From Zhengella sp020637775 (GTDB lineage Bacteria; Pseudomonadota; Alphaproteobacteria; Rhizobiales; Rhizobiaceae): a DNA stretch of 64,000 nt. Positions 49,689 to 58,719 of this stretch are shown here, one piece after another. Below the pieces are notes generated by a model that ran no database searches, had not been told where the DNA came from, and saw only the letters and a list, made by a program, of their open reading frames with translations. Both the position numbers and the translations under genes were made by a program. The stretch is from positions 62,001-126,000 of the forward strand of contig NZ_JAWKWO010000002.1 in the NCBI RefSeq assembly GCF_041397485.1. The letters run 5' to 3'. Positions within the stretch are counted from its first letter, which is position 1. The number at the start of each line of letters is the position of its first letter.

Positions 49689-50741
49689 ATGGCAACCGTC
49701 AGCCTGAAAAATGTGAAGAAGCGGTTTGGCCAGACCGAGGTCATCCACGGTGTGAGCACGGACATCGAGGACGGCGAGTTCATCGTCATCGTCGGTCCTT
49801 CGGGCTGCGGCAAGTCCACGCTGCTGCGCATGGTGGCCGGCCTGGAAACCGTGACCGAGGGCGTTGTCGAGATCGATGGCGAACGAGTCAACGAAAGGGA
49901 GCCCATGGACCGCGACATCGCCATGGTGTTTCAGAACTACGCACTCTATCCGCATATGTCGGTGCGCCAGAACATGGCCTACAGCCTCAGGATCGCGGGC
50001 ATGGCCAAGCCGGAAATCGAGCGCAAGGTGACTGAAGCGGCCAGGCTTCTGCAACTCGAACCCTATCTGGACCGCAAGCCGAAGCAGCTTTCCGGCGGTC
50101 AGCGCCAGCGTGTCGCCATGGGCCGGGCCATCGTGCGTGAACCCTCCGTCTTCCTGTTCGACGAGCCGCTGTCGAATCTGGATGCCAAGCTGCGTGTGCA
50201 GATGCGCCTGGAAATCCGGCAATTGCAGGCCAAGCTCGGCGTTACCTCCCTTTATGTCACCCACGACCAGGTGGAGGCCATGACCATGGCCGACCGCATG
50301 ATCGTGATGAATGACGGCCGCGCCGAACAGATCGGCACACCGCTTGAAGTCTATGAACGGCCCGCCAGTCTGTTTGCTGCCCAGTTCATCGGCAGTCCGG
50401 CCATGAACGTCGTGGCCGGAAGGGTCAGCCAGGGCAGGGCGATCATGCCCGGCGGCGCGGAGATTGCCTGCAACTCGGACCATGAGGGCGCCGCATCGGT
50501 CGGGATCCGCCCCGAGGACCTCCACGCCGATGATTCCGGCCCGCTGGAAATGACGGTGGACATAGCCGAACCGCTTGGCGCAACGACGCTGCTGCATGGC
50601 CGGCTGAACGGAACGGAAGACGATTTCACCGCAAGCCTGCCCGGCGTGCATCACATGCGCGCGGGTACCCTCCTGCGCCTGTCGGTCGATCCCGGCGCCA
50701 TTCATCTCTTCGACAGCAGCACCGGTTTGCGCATCGGCTGA
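49689..50741 (+). CDS. ugpC: sn-Glycerol-3-phosphate ABC transporter, ATPase
   Basis: The 350-residue protein has Walker A GPSGCGKST, the signature LSGGQRQRVAMGRAIV, Walker B VFLFDEPLSNLDAKL and the switch His in VTHDQVEAM, then a TOBE-type regulatory C-terminus. It energises the UgpAE channel. ATG 49689 is preferred over the GTG two codons earlier. Confidence 0.9.
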   Translation: MATVSLKNVKKRFGQTEVIHGVSTDIEDGEFIVIVGPSGCGKSTLLRMVAGLETVTEGVVEIDGERVNEREPMDRDIAMVFQNYALYPHMSVRQNMAYSLRIAGMAKPEIERKVTEAARLLQLEPYLDRKPKQLSGGQRQRVAMGRAIVREPSVFLFDEPLSNLDAKLRVQMRLEIRQLQAKLGVTSLYVTHDQVEAMTMADRMIVMNDGRAEQIGTPLEVYERPASLFAAQFIGSPAMNVVAGRVSQGRAIMPGGAEIACNSDHEGAASVGIRPEDLHADDSGPLEMTVDIAEPLGATTLLHGRLNGTEDDFTASLPGVHHMRAGTLLRLSVDPGAIHLFDSSTGLRIG

Positions 50742-50760
50742 ATCACGCCCTTGGAAACGG

Positions 50761-50796
50761 GAAAGCCGCGGCCTGTCTTTGCAGGCCGCGGCTTTC
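50761..50796. terminator. Bidirectional terminator between ugpC and the RND pump
   Basis: GAAAGCCGCGGCCTG and CAGGCCGCGGCTTTC form a perfect 15-bp stem with a six-base loop. Its A/T-rich outer arm pairs can serve convergent transcripts: ugp from the left and the RND operon from the right. Confidence 0.85.
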
Positions 50797-50819
50797 ACAT
50801 GGTCACAAGAGTCCTGGCG

Positions 50820-53800
50820 TCAGGTGCGCAGCACCCGGTAGATGGCCGGGATGACCAGGACGGTCAGCAGCGTCGACGAGGCCAGGCCGAACAGCAGCGA
50901 GATCGCCAGGCCCTGGAAGATCGGGTCCGTCAGGATCACAGCCGCGCCGATCATCGCCGCCAGCGCGGTCAGCAGGATCGGCTTGAAGCGGATCGCCCCG
51001 GCCTCGATCAGGATCTCGGTCAGTTCGCGCCTGCGCATCGGCGTCCCCGGCGCCACCTCCGCTTCTTCCTCGTCGGCGACGACGATGGCCATTTCGGTTT
51101 CGGCAACATGCTCCTCGCCGGAAACCGGAACGTCGCGCGGTGCATGGCGGATGAAGTCGACCAGCAGGATCGAGTTCCGCACGATGATGCCGGCCAGCGC
51201 GATGAAGCCGATCATGGACGTCGCCGAGAACGGGGCACCGAACAGCCAGTGGCCGCCCAGGATGCCGATGAAGGTCAGCGGGATCGGGGTCAGGATGACC
51301 AGCGGCACCTTGAAGGAGCCGAACTGTCCGACCACCAGGATGTAGATTGCGAGCAGGGCGACCATGAAGGCCGCGCCCATGTCGCGGAAGGTCACCCAGG
51401 TGACTTCCCACTCGCCATCCCACAGCAGCACCGGCTTCGTCTCGTCCTCCGGCTGGCCATGCAGCGAGATGACGGGTTTGTCGAGTCCGGTCCAGTCCTG
51501 CGCGTCGATGGCTTCCTGCACGGCAAGCATGCCGTAGAGAGGGGCCTCGAAATCGCCGGCCAGTTCCGCCGTCACCATTTCCGCAAAGCGGCCATTGTGG
51601 CGGAAGATCGGATAGGATGCCTTTTCCTCTTCGATCTGGATGACGTCGCCCAGTTCCACGACACCGCGCGCGCCCGGCAGCACATTGGCCGGGATCGGCG
51701 TGGTGAGGAAGCTTTCGTCCACCACCCGTTTGCCCTTCGGCCGCTCCACGCGGATCGGCACGGGGTGCCGGCCCTCGCCCTTGTGGGAATAGCCCACCGT
51801 CGTGCCCGAATTGAGAATGGCAAGCGTCTGCAGCACGTCGTTTTCCTGGACCTTGAAGAAATCGAGGTCATCGGTGGAAATGGTCGTGCGCATCCGCCGG
51901 GCCTGCTGGCCATAGGAATTGTCCACGTCCACGACATAGGGCACGGACTTGAACGCCGCCTCCACCTTCGCCGCCACGGCGCGGCGCGTCTCGGCGTCGG
52001 GGCCGTAGATTTCGGCCAGCAGCGTGGCCATCACGGGCGGTCCGGGCGGGGGTTCCACCACTTTCAGGCTGGAACCGTCCGGCACGGGAATGGCCGCGAT
52101 GCGTGCGCGGATGTCGAGCGCGATCTCGTGGCTGGAGCGCGTGCGCTCCTCCTTGTTCTTGAGATTGATCGCGACGTCACCCATTTGCGGCTCGGCGCGC
52201 AGGTAGTAGTGGCGCACCAGACCGTTGAAGTTGAACGGCGAGGCCGTGCCGGCATGGGTCTGGACGGATTTCACCTCTTCCAGTTCGAGCACGCTGCGCG
52301 CGACCGCCTGCGCCACCGCGTCGGTCTTCTCGACAGACGAGCCTTCCGGCAGGTCGATGACCACGGAAAGTTCCGACTTGTTGTCGAAGGGCAGCAGCTT
52401 GACCGTCACATCCTTTGTATAGAACAGCGCCAGCGACCCGATGGTGAGAATGCCGACGATGAGCAGGAACAGCCAGCTTGTCGCCTTGCTCCAGAGGATC
52501 GGTTTTGCGACCGCGGTATACATGGCGCCCAGCACGCCGCCATGGGCATGGTGGCCGTCGCCATGGCCATGCACCGGCGCCTTGCCGGCAAATTTCAGCA
52601 TCAGCCAGGGCGTGACCATCACGGCGACGAAGAACGAAAAGATCATTGCCGCCGAGGCATTGGCCGGGATGGGTGACATGTAAGGGCCCATCATGCCGGA
52701 GACGAACAGCATCGGCAGCAGCGCGGCAACGACCGTCAGCGTCGCGATGATCGTCGGATTGCCGACTTCGGCGACGGCCTCGATGGCCGCCTGCCTGCGG
52801 TCGCGCCCGTCCTTCATGCCCCAGTGGCGTGCGATGTTCTCGATGACGACAATGGCGTCGTCGACCAGGATGCCGATGGAGAAGATCAGCGCGAAGAGCG
52901 AGACGCGGTTCAGCGTGTAGCCCATCAGACGTGAGGCGAACAGCGTCAGCAGGATCGTCACCGGAATGACGATGGCCACCACCATGGCCTCGCGCCGGCC
53001 GATCGCCAGCCATACGAGCAGGATGATGGAAACGGTGGCGAGACCGAGGTGGTAAAGCAGCTCGTTGGCCTTTTCATTGGCCGTCTCGCCATAATCGCGG
53101 GTCACCTCCACCGTCATGCCGTGGGGAATGAGCGTGCCTTCCAGGGTCCCCACCTTGTGCAGGATCTGGTGCGCCACGGTCACCGCGTTGGAGCCGGCGC
53201 GCTTGGCGATGGCCAGCGTCACCGAGGGGACGCGCGTAATTCCGTCTTCGCCCTTCAACACGGTGGAGACCATCAGGTCGGCCGTGTCGGTCGCGAAGGA
53301 AACATCGGCCACATCGCGCACATAGACCGGCCGGTCGTCGCGCGTCGTCAGCAGGAGATTGCCGATTTCGGCAGGGGAATTGAGTGTCTCGCCGGCGATG
53401 ACCGTGATCTGCTCGCCTGCATCGCGCACATTGCCGATGGGGAAGGAGGTATTGGCGCCCTGGACCTTGCCGGCAAGCTGCTGCAGCGTGACGCCATAGA
53501 GCGCCAGCCGCTTGGGATCGGGGGCAATGCGGATCATCTCGCCGGTCTCGCCCACGAGATAGGTCAGGCCCACATCCTGGATCTTGGCCAGTTCCGTGCG
53601 CAGTTCGCGCGCCACGCGCGTCAGGTCGTTGGCGGTGATGCGCCCGGCCGCTTCCGGCTTCGGCGACAGCGTCAGCGACACGATGGCGACATCGTCGATG
53701 CCGCGCCCGACGATCATGGGTTCCGGAATGCCGACGGGAATGCGGTCGGCATTGGCCTTCACCTTGTCATGCACGCGCAGGATGGCCGTGTCGGAAGATG

Positions 53801-54125
53801 TGCCGGTCAGAAAGCGCGCGGTGACCATGACCCGGTCGTCCGCCGTCTGCGAATAGACATGCTCGACCCCGTCAATGCCCTTGACGATGGTCTCCAGCGG
53901 TTCCGAAATGAGCTTGACCGCATCGGGCGCCTTCAGCCCGTGCGCCGGGACCATGATATCGACCATGGGCACCGAGATCTGCGGCTCCTCCTCGCGCGGC
54001 AGGGTGATGAGCGCGATCAGGCCGAAAGCGAAGGCGGCAATCAGGAAAAGCGGCGTCAGGGGCGAGACGATGAAGGCTTTCGTCAGCCCGCCTGCGATTC
54101 CCAGCGGGGTCTTGTTGTGGCTCAT
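50820..54125 (-). CDS. RND family efflux transporter (large form)
   Basis: The 1101-residue protein has the AcrB/HAE1 layout: twelve predicted helices, IFSIGILVDDAIVVIEN with the transport Asp pair, and a second-half repeat with MIGFIALAGIIVRNSILLVDFIRH. A His-rich cytoplasmic loop (HGHGDGHHAHGG) precedes the second half, which hints at metal contact. The N-terminus (FIVSPLTPLFLIAAFAFGLIAL) is typical of the subgroup. It overlaps the adaptor by four bases and ends an operon with DUF2892. Substrate unknown; heavy metals, sulfide-related compounds or organics are possible. Confidence 0.85.
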   Translation of the reverse strand: MSHNKTPLGIAGGLTKAFIVSPLTPLFLIAAFAFGLIALITLPREEEPQISVPMVDIMVPAHGLKAPDAVKLISEPLETIVKGIDGVEHVYSQTADDRVMVTARFLTGTSSDTAILRVHDKVKANADRIPVGIPEPMIVGRGIDDVAIVSLTLSPKPEAAGRITANDLTRVARELRTELAKIQDVGLTYLVGETGEMIRIAPDPKRLALYGVTLQQLAGKVQGANTSFPIGNVRDAGEQITVIAGETLNSPAEIGNLLLTTRDDRPVYVRDVADVSFATDTADLMVSTVLKGEDGITRVPSVTLAIAKRAGSNAVTVAHQILHKVGTLEGTLIPHGMTVEVTRDYGETANEKANELLYHLGLATVSIILLVWLAIGRREAMVVAIVIPVTILLTLFASRLMGYTLNRVSLFALIFSIGILVDDAIVVIENIARHWGMKDGRDRRQAAIEAVAEVGNPTIIATLTVVAALLPMLFVSGMMGPYMSPIPANASAAMIFSFFVAVMVTPWLMLKFAGKAPVHGHGDGHHAHGGVLGAMYTAVAKPILWSKATSWLFLLIVGILTIGSLALFYTKDVTVKLLPFDNKSELSVVIDLPEGSSVEKTDAVAQAVARSVLELEEVKSVQTHAGTASPFNFNGLVRHYYLRAEPQMGDVAINLKNKEERTRSSHEIALDIRARIAAIPVPDGSSLKVVEPPPGPPVMATLLAEIYGPDAETRRAVAAKVEAAFKSVPYVVDVDNSYGQQARRMRTTISTDDLDFFKVQENDVLQTLAILNSGTTVGYSHKGEGRHPVPIRVERPKGKRVVDESFLTTPIPANVLPGARGVVELGDVIQIEEEKASYPIFRHNGRFAEMVTAELAGDFEAPLYGMLAVQEAIDAQDWTGLDKPVISLHGQPEDETKPVLLWDGEWEVTWVTFRDMGAAFMVALLAIYILVVGQFGSFKVPLVILTPIPLTFIGILGGHWLFGAPFSATSMIGFIALAGIIVRNSILLVDFIRHAPRDVPVSGEEHVAETEMAIVVADEEEAEVAPGTPMRRRELTEILIEAGAIRFKPILLTALAAMIGAAVILTDPIFQGLAISLLFGLASSTLLTVLVIPAIYRVLRT

Positions 54126-55084
54126 GGCACGATCACCGTGTCGCCGGCTTCCAGGCCGGTCAGGATTTCGACATGCCGCGCGCCGTCATGCATGACGGTC
54201 TCGCCGGTCACGACGGTGCGCTCCACCGTTTCGCCGTTCTGCCTGACCGGAAGGAACTCCAGCCCCGACCGGATGGTCAGCGCGGCGGCTGGGACCAGCA
54301 ATGCCTGCCGCGTACCCACCGGCACCTGGACGAGAATACGCGCATCGACAAAGGCGGTGGGAAGCTGGTCCACCTCCACGTCGGCAATGACGCGGCCGTT
54401 CTCGATCTGCGGATAGACCTTGGCGAGCTTGCCCACCGTTTCCTGGCCTCCGGCGGCGATCTGGATTTGCGCGCCGGCGGCCAGTGAGCGGGCGTGGCGT
54501 TCGGGAATGGCGAGACGAAGGAAGAAGCCGCCGCCGCCAATGGTGGCCACCGGCTCGCCCGGCATGATGACCGCGCCCTTGGTCACCGGGACGGTGAGCA
54601 CCCGGCCATCGGCCGGCGCCAGAACGTCGCCTTCCGCGCCCTGCTGTTCCAGGACCTGGCGCTGGGCCTGCGTGGCGGCGATCTCGTTGCGCGCGACATC
54701 GGCCGCCGTCTGAAGCTGGTCCAGCCGCTGGCGCGTCATGACGCCCCGTTCGACCAGCGTCTGTGCGCGTTTCAGTTCGGACTCGGCGGTATCGAGTTGC
54801 GAGGCGAGCGCCCTGAGCCGGGCGTCCTGCGCGGCGATCTGGAAATCCAGCTTGTCGTCGCGCACGGTCGCGATGGTCTGGCCGGCCGTGACCTCGTCAC
54901 CCTCGGTGACGAGGAGGTCGACGACCACGCCGCCAATGCGCGCACGCGCCGGGACGGTGTCCCTTGCTTCCACCCTGCCATAGACGGCTTTCCATTCGGG
55001 AACCGGGACGGGTTCGGCCTTGTATTCGGCTGCCACGGCCGCGGTCGAGGTCAGCAGCCCGGCAATGAGCAGGAATGCGCGCAT
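54122..55084 (-). CDS. RND periplasmic adaptor
   Basis: The 320-residue protein has a signal peptide (MRAFLLIAGLLTSTAAVAAE), a barrel-sandwich part (VEARDTVPARARIGGVVVDLLVTEGDEVTAGQ), a short coiled-coil (DARLRALASQLDTAESELKRAQTLVERGVMTRQRLDQL) and the beta-barrel end. It couples the RND pump to an outer-membrane channel. It overlaps the pump gene by ATGA and follows the DUF2892 gene. Confidence 0.85.
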   Translation of the reverse strand: MRAFLLIAGLLTSTAAVAAEYKAEPVPVPEWKAVYGRVEARDTVPARARIGGVVVDLLVTEGDEVTAGQTIATVRDDKLDFQIAAQDARLRALASQLDTAESELKRAQTLVERGVMTRQRLDQLQTAADVARNEIAATQAQRQVLEQQGAEGDVLAPADGRVLTVPVTKGAVIMPGEPVATIGGGGFFLRLAIPERHARSLAAGAQIQIAAGGQETVGKLAKVYPQIENGRVIADVEVDQLPTAFVDARILVQVPVGTRQALLVPAAALTIRSGLEFLPVRQNGETVERTVVTGETVMHDGARHVEILTGLEAGDTVIVP

Positions 55085-55122
55085 GGTTTCGCTCCTTGTA
55101 ATTCGGGTCGCGATGGCCTTGC

Positions 55123-55323
55123 TCAGAAGGCGGTACCCGGCTTGACGCCGAGCTTCTTGAAGATCATGGCCGCGGGGCAGAAGCCGGTAAAGGCCGATTG
55201 CAGCATGTTCACGCCGATGAAGACGGTGAACCAGATGAAGAGCGGCGAGACATAGACCGTCAGCACGACGGACAGCAGCACCATGAAGCCGGCAAAGGCG
55301 AGGACGGAACGGTCGAGGGACAT
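55123..55323 (-). CDS. DUF2892 (YgaP-like) two-helix membrane protein
   Basis: The 66-residue protein has two hydrophobic helices and the family ending FTGFCPAAMIFKKLGVK. Many DUF2892 proteins accompany rhodanese domains or BigR/SqrR-type sulfide genes. GGAGAAGTCCCC-type sequence precedes ATG 55323. It leads the operon with the RND adaptor and pump; an AT-rich operator-like site lies just upstream. Confidence 0.85.
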   Translation of the reverse strand: MSLDRSVLAFAGFMVLLSVVLTVYVSPLFIWFTVFIGVNMLQSAFTGFCPAAMIFKKLGVKPGTAF

Positions 55324-55345
55324 GGGGACTTCTCCTGTGTCTTTA

Positions 55346-55368
55346 ATATCTACACATGTTCATATATA
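55346..55368. promoter_or_regulatory. AT-rich imperfect palindrome before the DUF2892/RND operon
   Basis: ATATCTACACATGTTCATATAT has ATAT arms about a CACATG centre. ArsR/SmtB-type sites (BigR, for example) are AT-rich palindromes like this near DUF2892 genes. The arms are not perfectly spaced, so the assignment is tentative. Confidence 0.4.
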
Positions 55369-55473
55369 GAGACAAAAGACACATTGCAATGCATCATTCG
55401 GCTATCTGGAAGATTCCGCGAGCGGTGACCATGATCTGCCTCAAGGCCGCGCCGGTCAGTCCCGGTAACCCGG

Positions 55474-56211
55474 TCAGGCTGGTCCGTCTGGCGGGGCGGG
55501 AAACCGTGCGGGCGTCAGCCCCGCCTGGAACCACGAGACCAGATTGTAGATGGAAAACACCGGCAGGCCGGTCGCGGCGCGAATGTCGGGCGCGTAAGGC
55601 ACCATGTTGGTGCATTCCAGAACGATGGCGCCAAGGTCGCCATGGGCCTCAGCAAGCGCCCGTGCGGCCGCCACATTGTCGGCGCGCGCGGCATCCACGT
55701 CGAGGGTAAGCGCATTGTCAAGAATGGCGCGGGTGAACTCGCGTCCGCCTTCCGTGGTGCCGATGGGCGTACCTTCGGGCACGCGCGCCTTTTCCAGATG
55801 CAGTGGTGTCAGTGTCGATGCCGAAATGGTCAGAATGCCGGCGCGCTTTCCTGCCGGCAGCAGGCGGTTGACCATCTCCACCTGCATCAGCGAGGAGGTT
55901 GCCACCGCAACGCCGGTCGCCTCTGCCAGTTCATCCTGGAAAAGCGAGAGAAAGCCGCAATTGGTGGTGATGCCGTCGGCGCCGTCGGCGACGAGGTCGC
56001 GCGCCGCCCGGACGAAGGCATCCAGCATGCCCGTCGCGCCGCGCCGCACCACGAGATCCGGCGTGGCGTCGCGCACGATCCTGTAATGCACGGGGAAGGG
56101 CCAGGTGCGTGCATTGCCCATGTCGCCGGGAATGCGGGGAAAACGCGCGTCGAGCATGAGAATGCCCACCGATGCGCCATAGATGGCCTTGCCGCCGGTC
56201 ACCCGGGTCAT
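55474..56211 (-). CDS. Asp/Glu racemase-superfamily protein
   Basis: The 245-residue protein resembles aspartate/hydantoin racemases and arylmalonate decarboxylases: Cys in ITTNCGFLS and Cys in VLECTNMVPYAPDI are the two active-site thiols. VHYRIVRDATPDLVV and VATSSLMQVEMV fit this group. The exact substrate is unknown. It overlaps the GntR gene by four bases, so it belongs to this cluster. Confidence 0.75.
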   Translation of the reverse strand: MTRVTGGKAIYGASVGILMLDARFPRIPGDMGNARTWPFPVHYRIVRDATPDLVVRRGATGMLDAFVRAARDLVADGADGITTNCGFLSLFQDELAEATGVAVATSSLMQVEMVNRLLPAGKRAGILTISASTLTPLHLEKARVPEGTPIGTTEGGREFTRAILDNALTLDVDAARADNVAAARALAEAHGDLGAIVLECTNMVPYAPDIRAATGLPVFSIYNLVSWFQAGLTPARFPAPPDGPA

Positions 56212-56912
56212 GTCTCTTCCTCCGATACGACGCGATGCGCGAAGATTTCCTCCGGCCCGCTGACATAGATGCTTGAGTAGCCTTCCCTCACCGCCACCAC
56301 GATCTGGTCCATGCGCTTGACGATATGCTGGCGCATCAGCGCCTCGGCCGCATCGGCGTCGCGACGCTCCAGGGCTTGCATGATCTGGCGGTGTTCGCCC
56401 TTGGTATGCTGCACCCTCAGCCGCATGTCGATCCAGCGGATGAAGCGGATGCGCTCGTTGACCGAAGCGAGCTGGCGCACGATTTCGCCGTTTCCGGTCA
56501 TGCGTGCGATGCCGATGTGAAAGGCCTCGTCATGCTCCACCACCGCCCCGATGGTCTTGCCGGCATAGTCGAGACCATGGGCATAGAGTGCGTCCCGCAA
56601 TGCCGCGATGTCGCTGTCGCCGGCCCGCTGGCAGGCGAGGCGAACGGCAGCCGCCTCCAGCACTTCGCGTATTTCGTAGAGCTCGAAGATGCGTTGCGGA
56701 TCGAGTTCGCGGCAGAAGAAGCCCTTGCCGGGCTGGAAATCGATGAGTTGCTCGGCGACCAGCCGGTTCAGCGCCTCGCGCAGCGGTGTGCGGCTGGCGT
56801 CGAGGTCGCGGGCAAGCTGGACCTCGTTGATCCGCTCGCCCGGGCGGATGCCGAAATTGACCGCCATTTCCTTGAGCCGCCTGTAGAGCGCCTCGACCCG
56901 GCCTTCGCTCAT
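56208..56912 (-). CDS. GntR family (FadR/FCD type) transcriptional regulator
   Basis: The 234-residue protein has a winged helix (INEVQLARDLDASRTPLREALNRLVAEQLIDFQPGKGFF) at about residues 20-75 and an FCD helical effector domain with metal-binding His and Asp residues (EVLEAAAVRLA; EHDEAFHIGIA; GEHRQIMQALE). ATG 56912 has GGAGGGCAGG before it. It probably regulates the divergent TPP enzyme gene via palindromes between them and its own operon with the racemase-like gene. Confidence 0.88.
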   Translation of the reverse strand: MSEGRVEALYRRLKEMAVNFGIRPGERINEVQLARDLDASRTPLREALNRLVAEQLIDFQPGKGFFCRELDPQRIFELYEIREVLEAAAVRLACQRAGDSDIAALRDALYAHGLDYAGKTIGAVVEHDEAFHIGIARMTGNGEIVRQLASVNERIRFIRWIDMRLRVQHTKGEHRQIMQALERRDADAAEALMRQHIVKRMDQIVVAVREGYSSIYVSGPEEIFAHRVVSEEET

Positions 56913-56971
56913 GCTGCGCCTGCCCTCCACGCGTTCCGGCTTCTTGACACAGCCGGCGGCACTTCGCAAGA

Positions 56972-56988
56972 TACAGAACTGTATACAG
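56972..56988. promoter_or_regulatory. Overlapping palindromes between GntR and the TPP enzyme
   Basis: TACAGAACTGTA (56972-56983) and CTGTATACAG (56979-56988) are perfect palindromes sharing a CTGTA half. They lie between the divergent starts at 56912 and 57022, the natural place for a FadR-type operator. Confidence 0.65.
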
Positions 56989-57021
56989 GATTGTGCGCAG
57001 GCAACCACGGAGAGAGCGGCA

Positions 57022-58719
57022 GTGGATTACGGGTCGAACCAGATGACGGGCGCAGAGGCCACGGTGCGGATGCTGCAGGTCCACGGCGTGCGTCATGTCT
57101 TCGGCCTGTGCGGAGACACCTCGCTGCCCTTCTATGATGCCATGGCCACGCTCGATCATGGCATGATCCATATCCTGACCCGTGACGAACGCCATGCCGC
57201 CTACATGGCCGACGGCTATGCCCGCGTGACCGGCAGGCCCGGCGTCTGTGAAGGCCCGTCCGGCGGCGGCGCGACCTATATCCTGCCCGGCCTCGTGGAA
57301 GCCAACGAGAGTTCCGTGCCGGTGCTTGCCATCACCACGGATGTTTCCACCGCTTCGCGCGGGCGCTATCCCCTGACCGAACTGGACCAGGTGGCGCTGT
57401 TTCGCCCGCTGACCAAGTGGAACGCCTCGCTCGACGATGCCGCGCGCTTGCCATCCATGATGCGCGCCGCCTTCCGCGCCATGACCACCGGTCGCCCGGG
57501 CGCGGCCCATCTCGCACTGCCCTTCGATACGCAGAAGGGCGCGGTCGATCCGGCTGAAATCTGGGTCGATCCCGGCCATCAGCGCTTCCCCGCCCTGCCG
57601 GCGGCACCCGAGGCAGGTGCCGTCGAAGAGGCCGCTGACCGGCTTTGCGCCGCCCGCAGGGCAGTCGTCATTTGCGGCGGCGGGCCGGTCATCGCCGGCG
57701 CGTTCGAGGCCGTGGAAAAGTTGGCGCGGCTGCTCGATCTCCCGGTCGCCACGTCTGTCTCCGGCCAGGGCATCATCGCCGAGACGCACAGCCATGCGCT
57801 GGGTGTCGTGGGGTCCAATGGCGGCGTTCCGGCCACCCGTGCCGTGATCGACGAGGCCGATCTCGTGCTTTTCATCGGTTGCCGGGCCGGTTCGGTGACG
57901 ACGGAGCGCTGGCGCTCGCCGCGACCGGGCGTCGCCATCGTCCACATCGACAGCGATCCCGAGGTCATCGGCGCCAACTACAAGCCGGATGTGGCGATTG
58001 CCGCCGATGCACGCCTGGCGCTGGAAGCCCTGGTGAAAGCCGTCGAGGCAAGGGAGAATCGCAACGGGCAGGGCGGCGCGGCGCGCGCCGCTGCCGCATG
58101 GCAGGCCAAGCTCTCTGATTTCCGGCCGCTGGCGCAAAGCGGCGAGAGGCCCATCCGTCCCGAACGGGTCGTCGCCACGCTGCAACATCTGCTCGATGAC
58201 GACGCCACCATCGTCGCCGACCCCGGCACGCCCTGTCCCTATTTTTCCGCGCATTACCGCTGGCCGAAGGCCGGCCGCCACTTCATCACCAACCGTGCCC
58301 ATGGCGCGCTGGGTTACGCGCTCGCCGCTGCCATGGGCGCTCATGTCGGCCGCCCATCCGCCAAGACCGTTGCGGTCATGGGCGACGGCTCCTTCGGCTT
58401 CTGCTGCGGCGAGTTCGAGACGATCTGCCGCTACAACATGCCGATCACCTCCATCGTCTTCTCCAATTCCGTCTTCGGCTGGATCAAGGCCGGCCAGAAA
58501 TCCGGCTTTGGCGGGCGCTATCACAATGTCGATTTCTCCCGCACCGATCATGCCGCCGTCGCCGCCGCCTTCGGCGTGAAGGCATGGCGGGTCGAAGACC
58601 CGGACGAACTGGAAGGCGTCCTGCGGCAGGCACTTGCCCATGACGGCCCGACCCTGGTCGATGTCATCGCCCAGCCGTTGCAGGATGCCGCTGCCCCCGT
58701 CTCCGAATGGGTGGCCTGA
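57022..58719 (+). CDS. Thiamine-diphosphate-dependent enzyme (acetolactate-synthase-like)
   Basis: The 565-residue protein has the TPP-family domains: N-terminal PYR domain with the catalytic Glu in RDERHAAYMADGYARV, a central Rossmann-like domain, and a C-terminal PP domain with GDGSFGFCCGEFETICRYNMPI (GDG...N motif). It looks like acetolactate synthase large subunit, glyoxylate carboligase, oxalyl-CoA decarboxylase or sulfoacetaldehyde acetyltransferase. Which one cannot be told from motifs alone. GTG 57022 has GGAGAG nearby. It is coupled to the next gene by TGATG overlap. Confidence 0.82.
   Translation: MDYGSNQMTGAEATVRMLQVHGVRHVFGLCGDTSLPFYDAMATLDHGMIHILTRDERHAAYMADGYARVTGRPGVCEGPSGGGATYILPGLVEANESSVPVLAITTDVSTASRGRYPLTELDQVALFRPLTKWNASLDDAARLPSMMRAAFRAMTTGRPGAAHLALPFDTQKGAVDPAEIWVDPGHQRFPALPAAPEAGAVEEAADRLCAARRAVVICGGGPVIAGAFEAVEKLARLLDLPVATSVSGQGIIAETHSHALGVVGSNGGVPATRAVIDEADLVLFIGCRAGSVTTERWRSPRPGVAIVHIDSDPEVIGANYKPDVAIAADARLALEALVKAVEARENRNGQGGAARAAAAWQAKLSDFRPLAQSGERPIRPERVVATLQHLLDDDATIVADPGTPCPYFSAHYRWPKAGRHFITNRAHGALGYALAAAMGAHVGRPSAKTVAVMGDGSFGFCCGEFETICRYNMPITSIVFSNSVFGWIKAGQKSGFGGRYHNVDFSRTDHAAVAAAFGVKAWRVEDPDELEGVLRQALAHDGPTLVDVIAQPLQDAAAPVSEWVA

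Noticed and set aside
50751..52676. A 641-codon plus-strand frame opposite the large RND pump
   Set aside because: Its composition (His/Arg/Asp-rich, repetitive) is that of an antisense frame, and the RND protein is certain.
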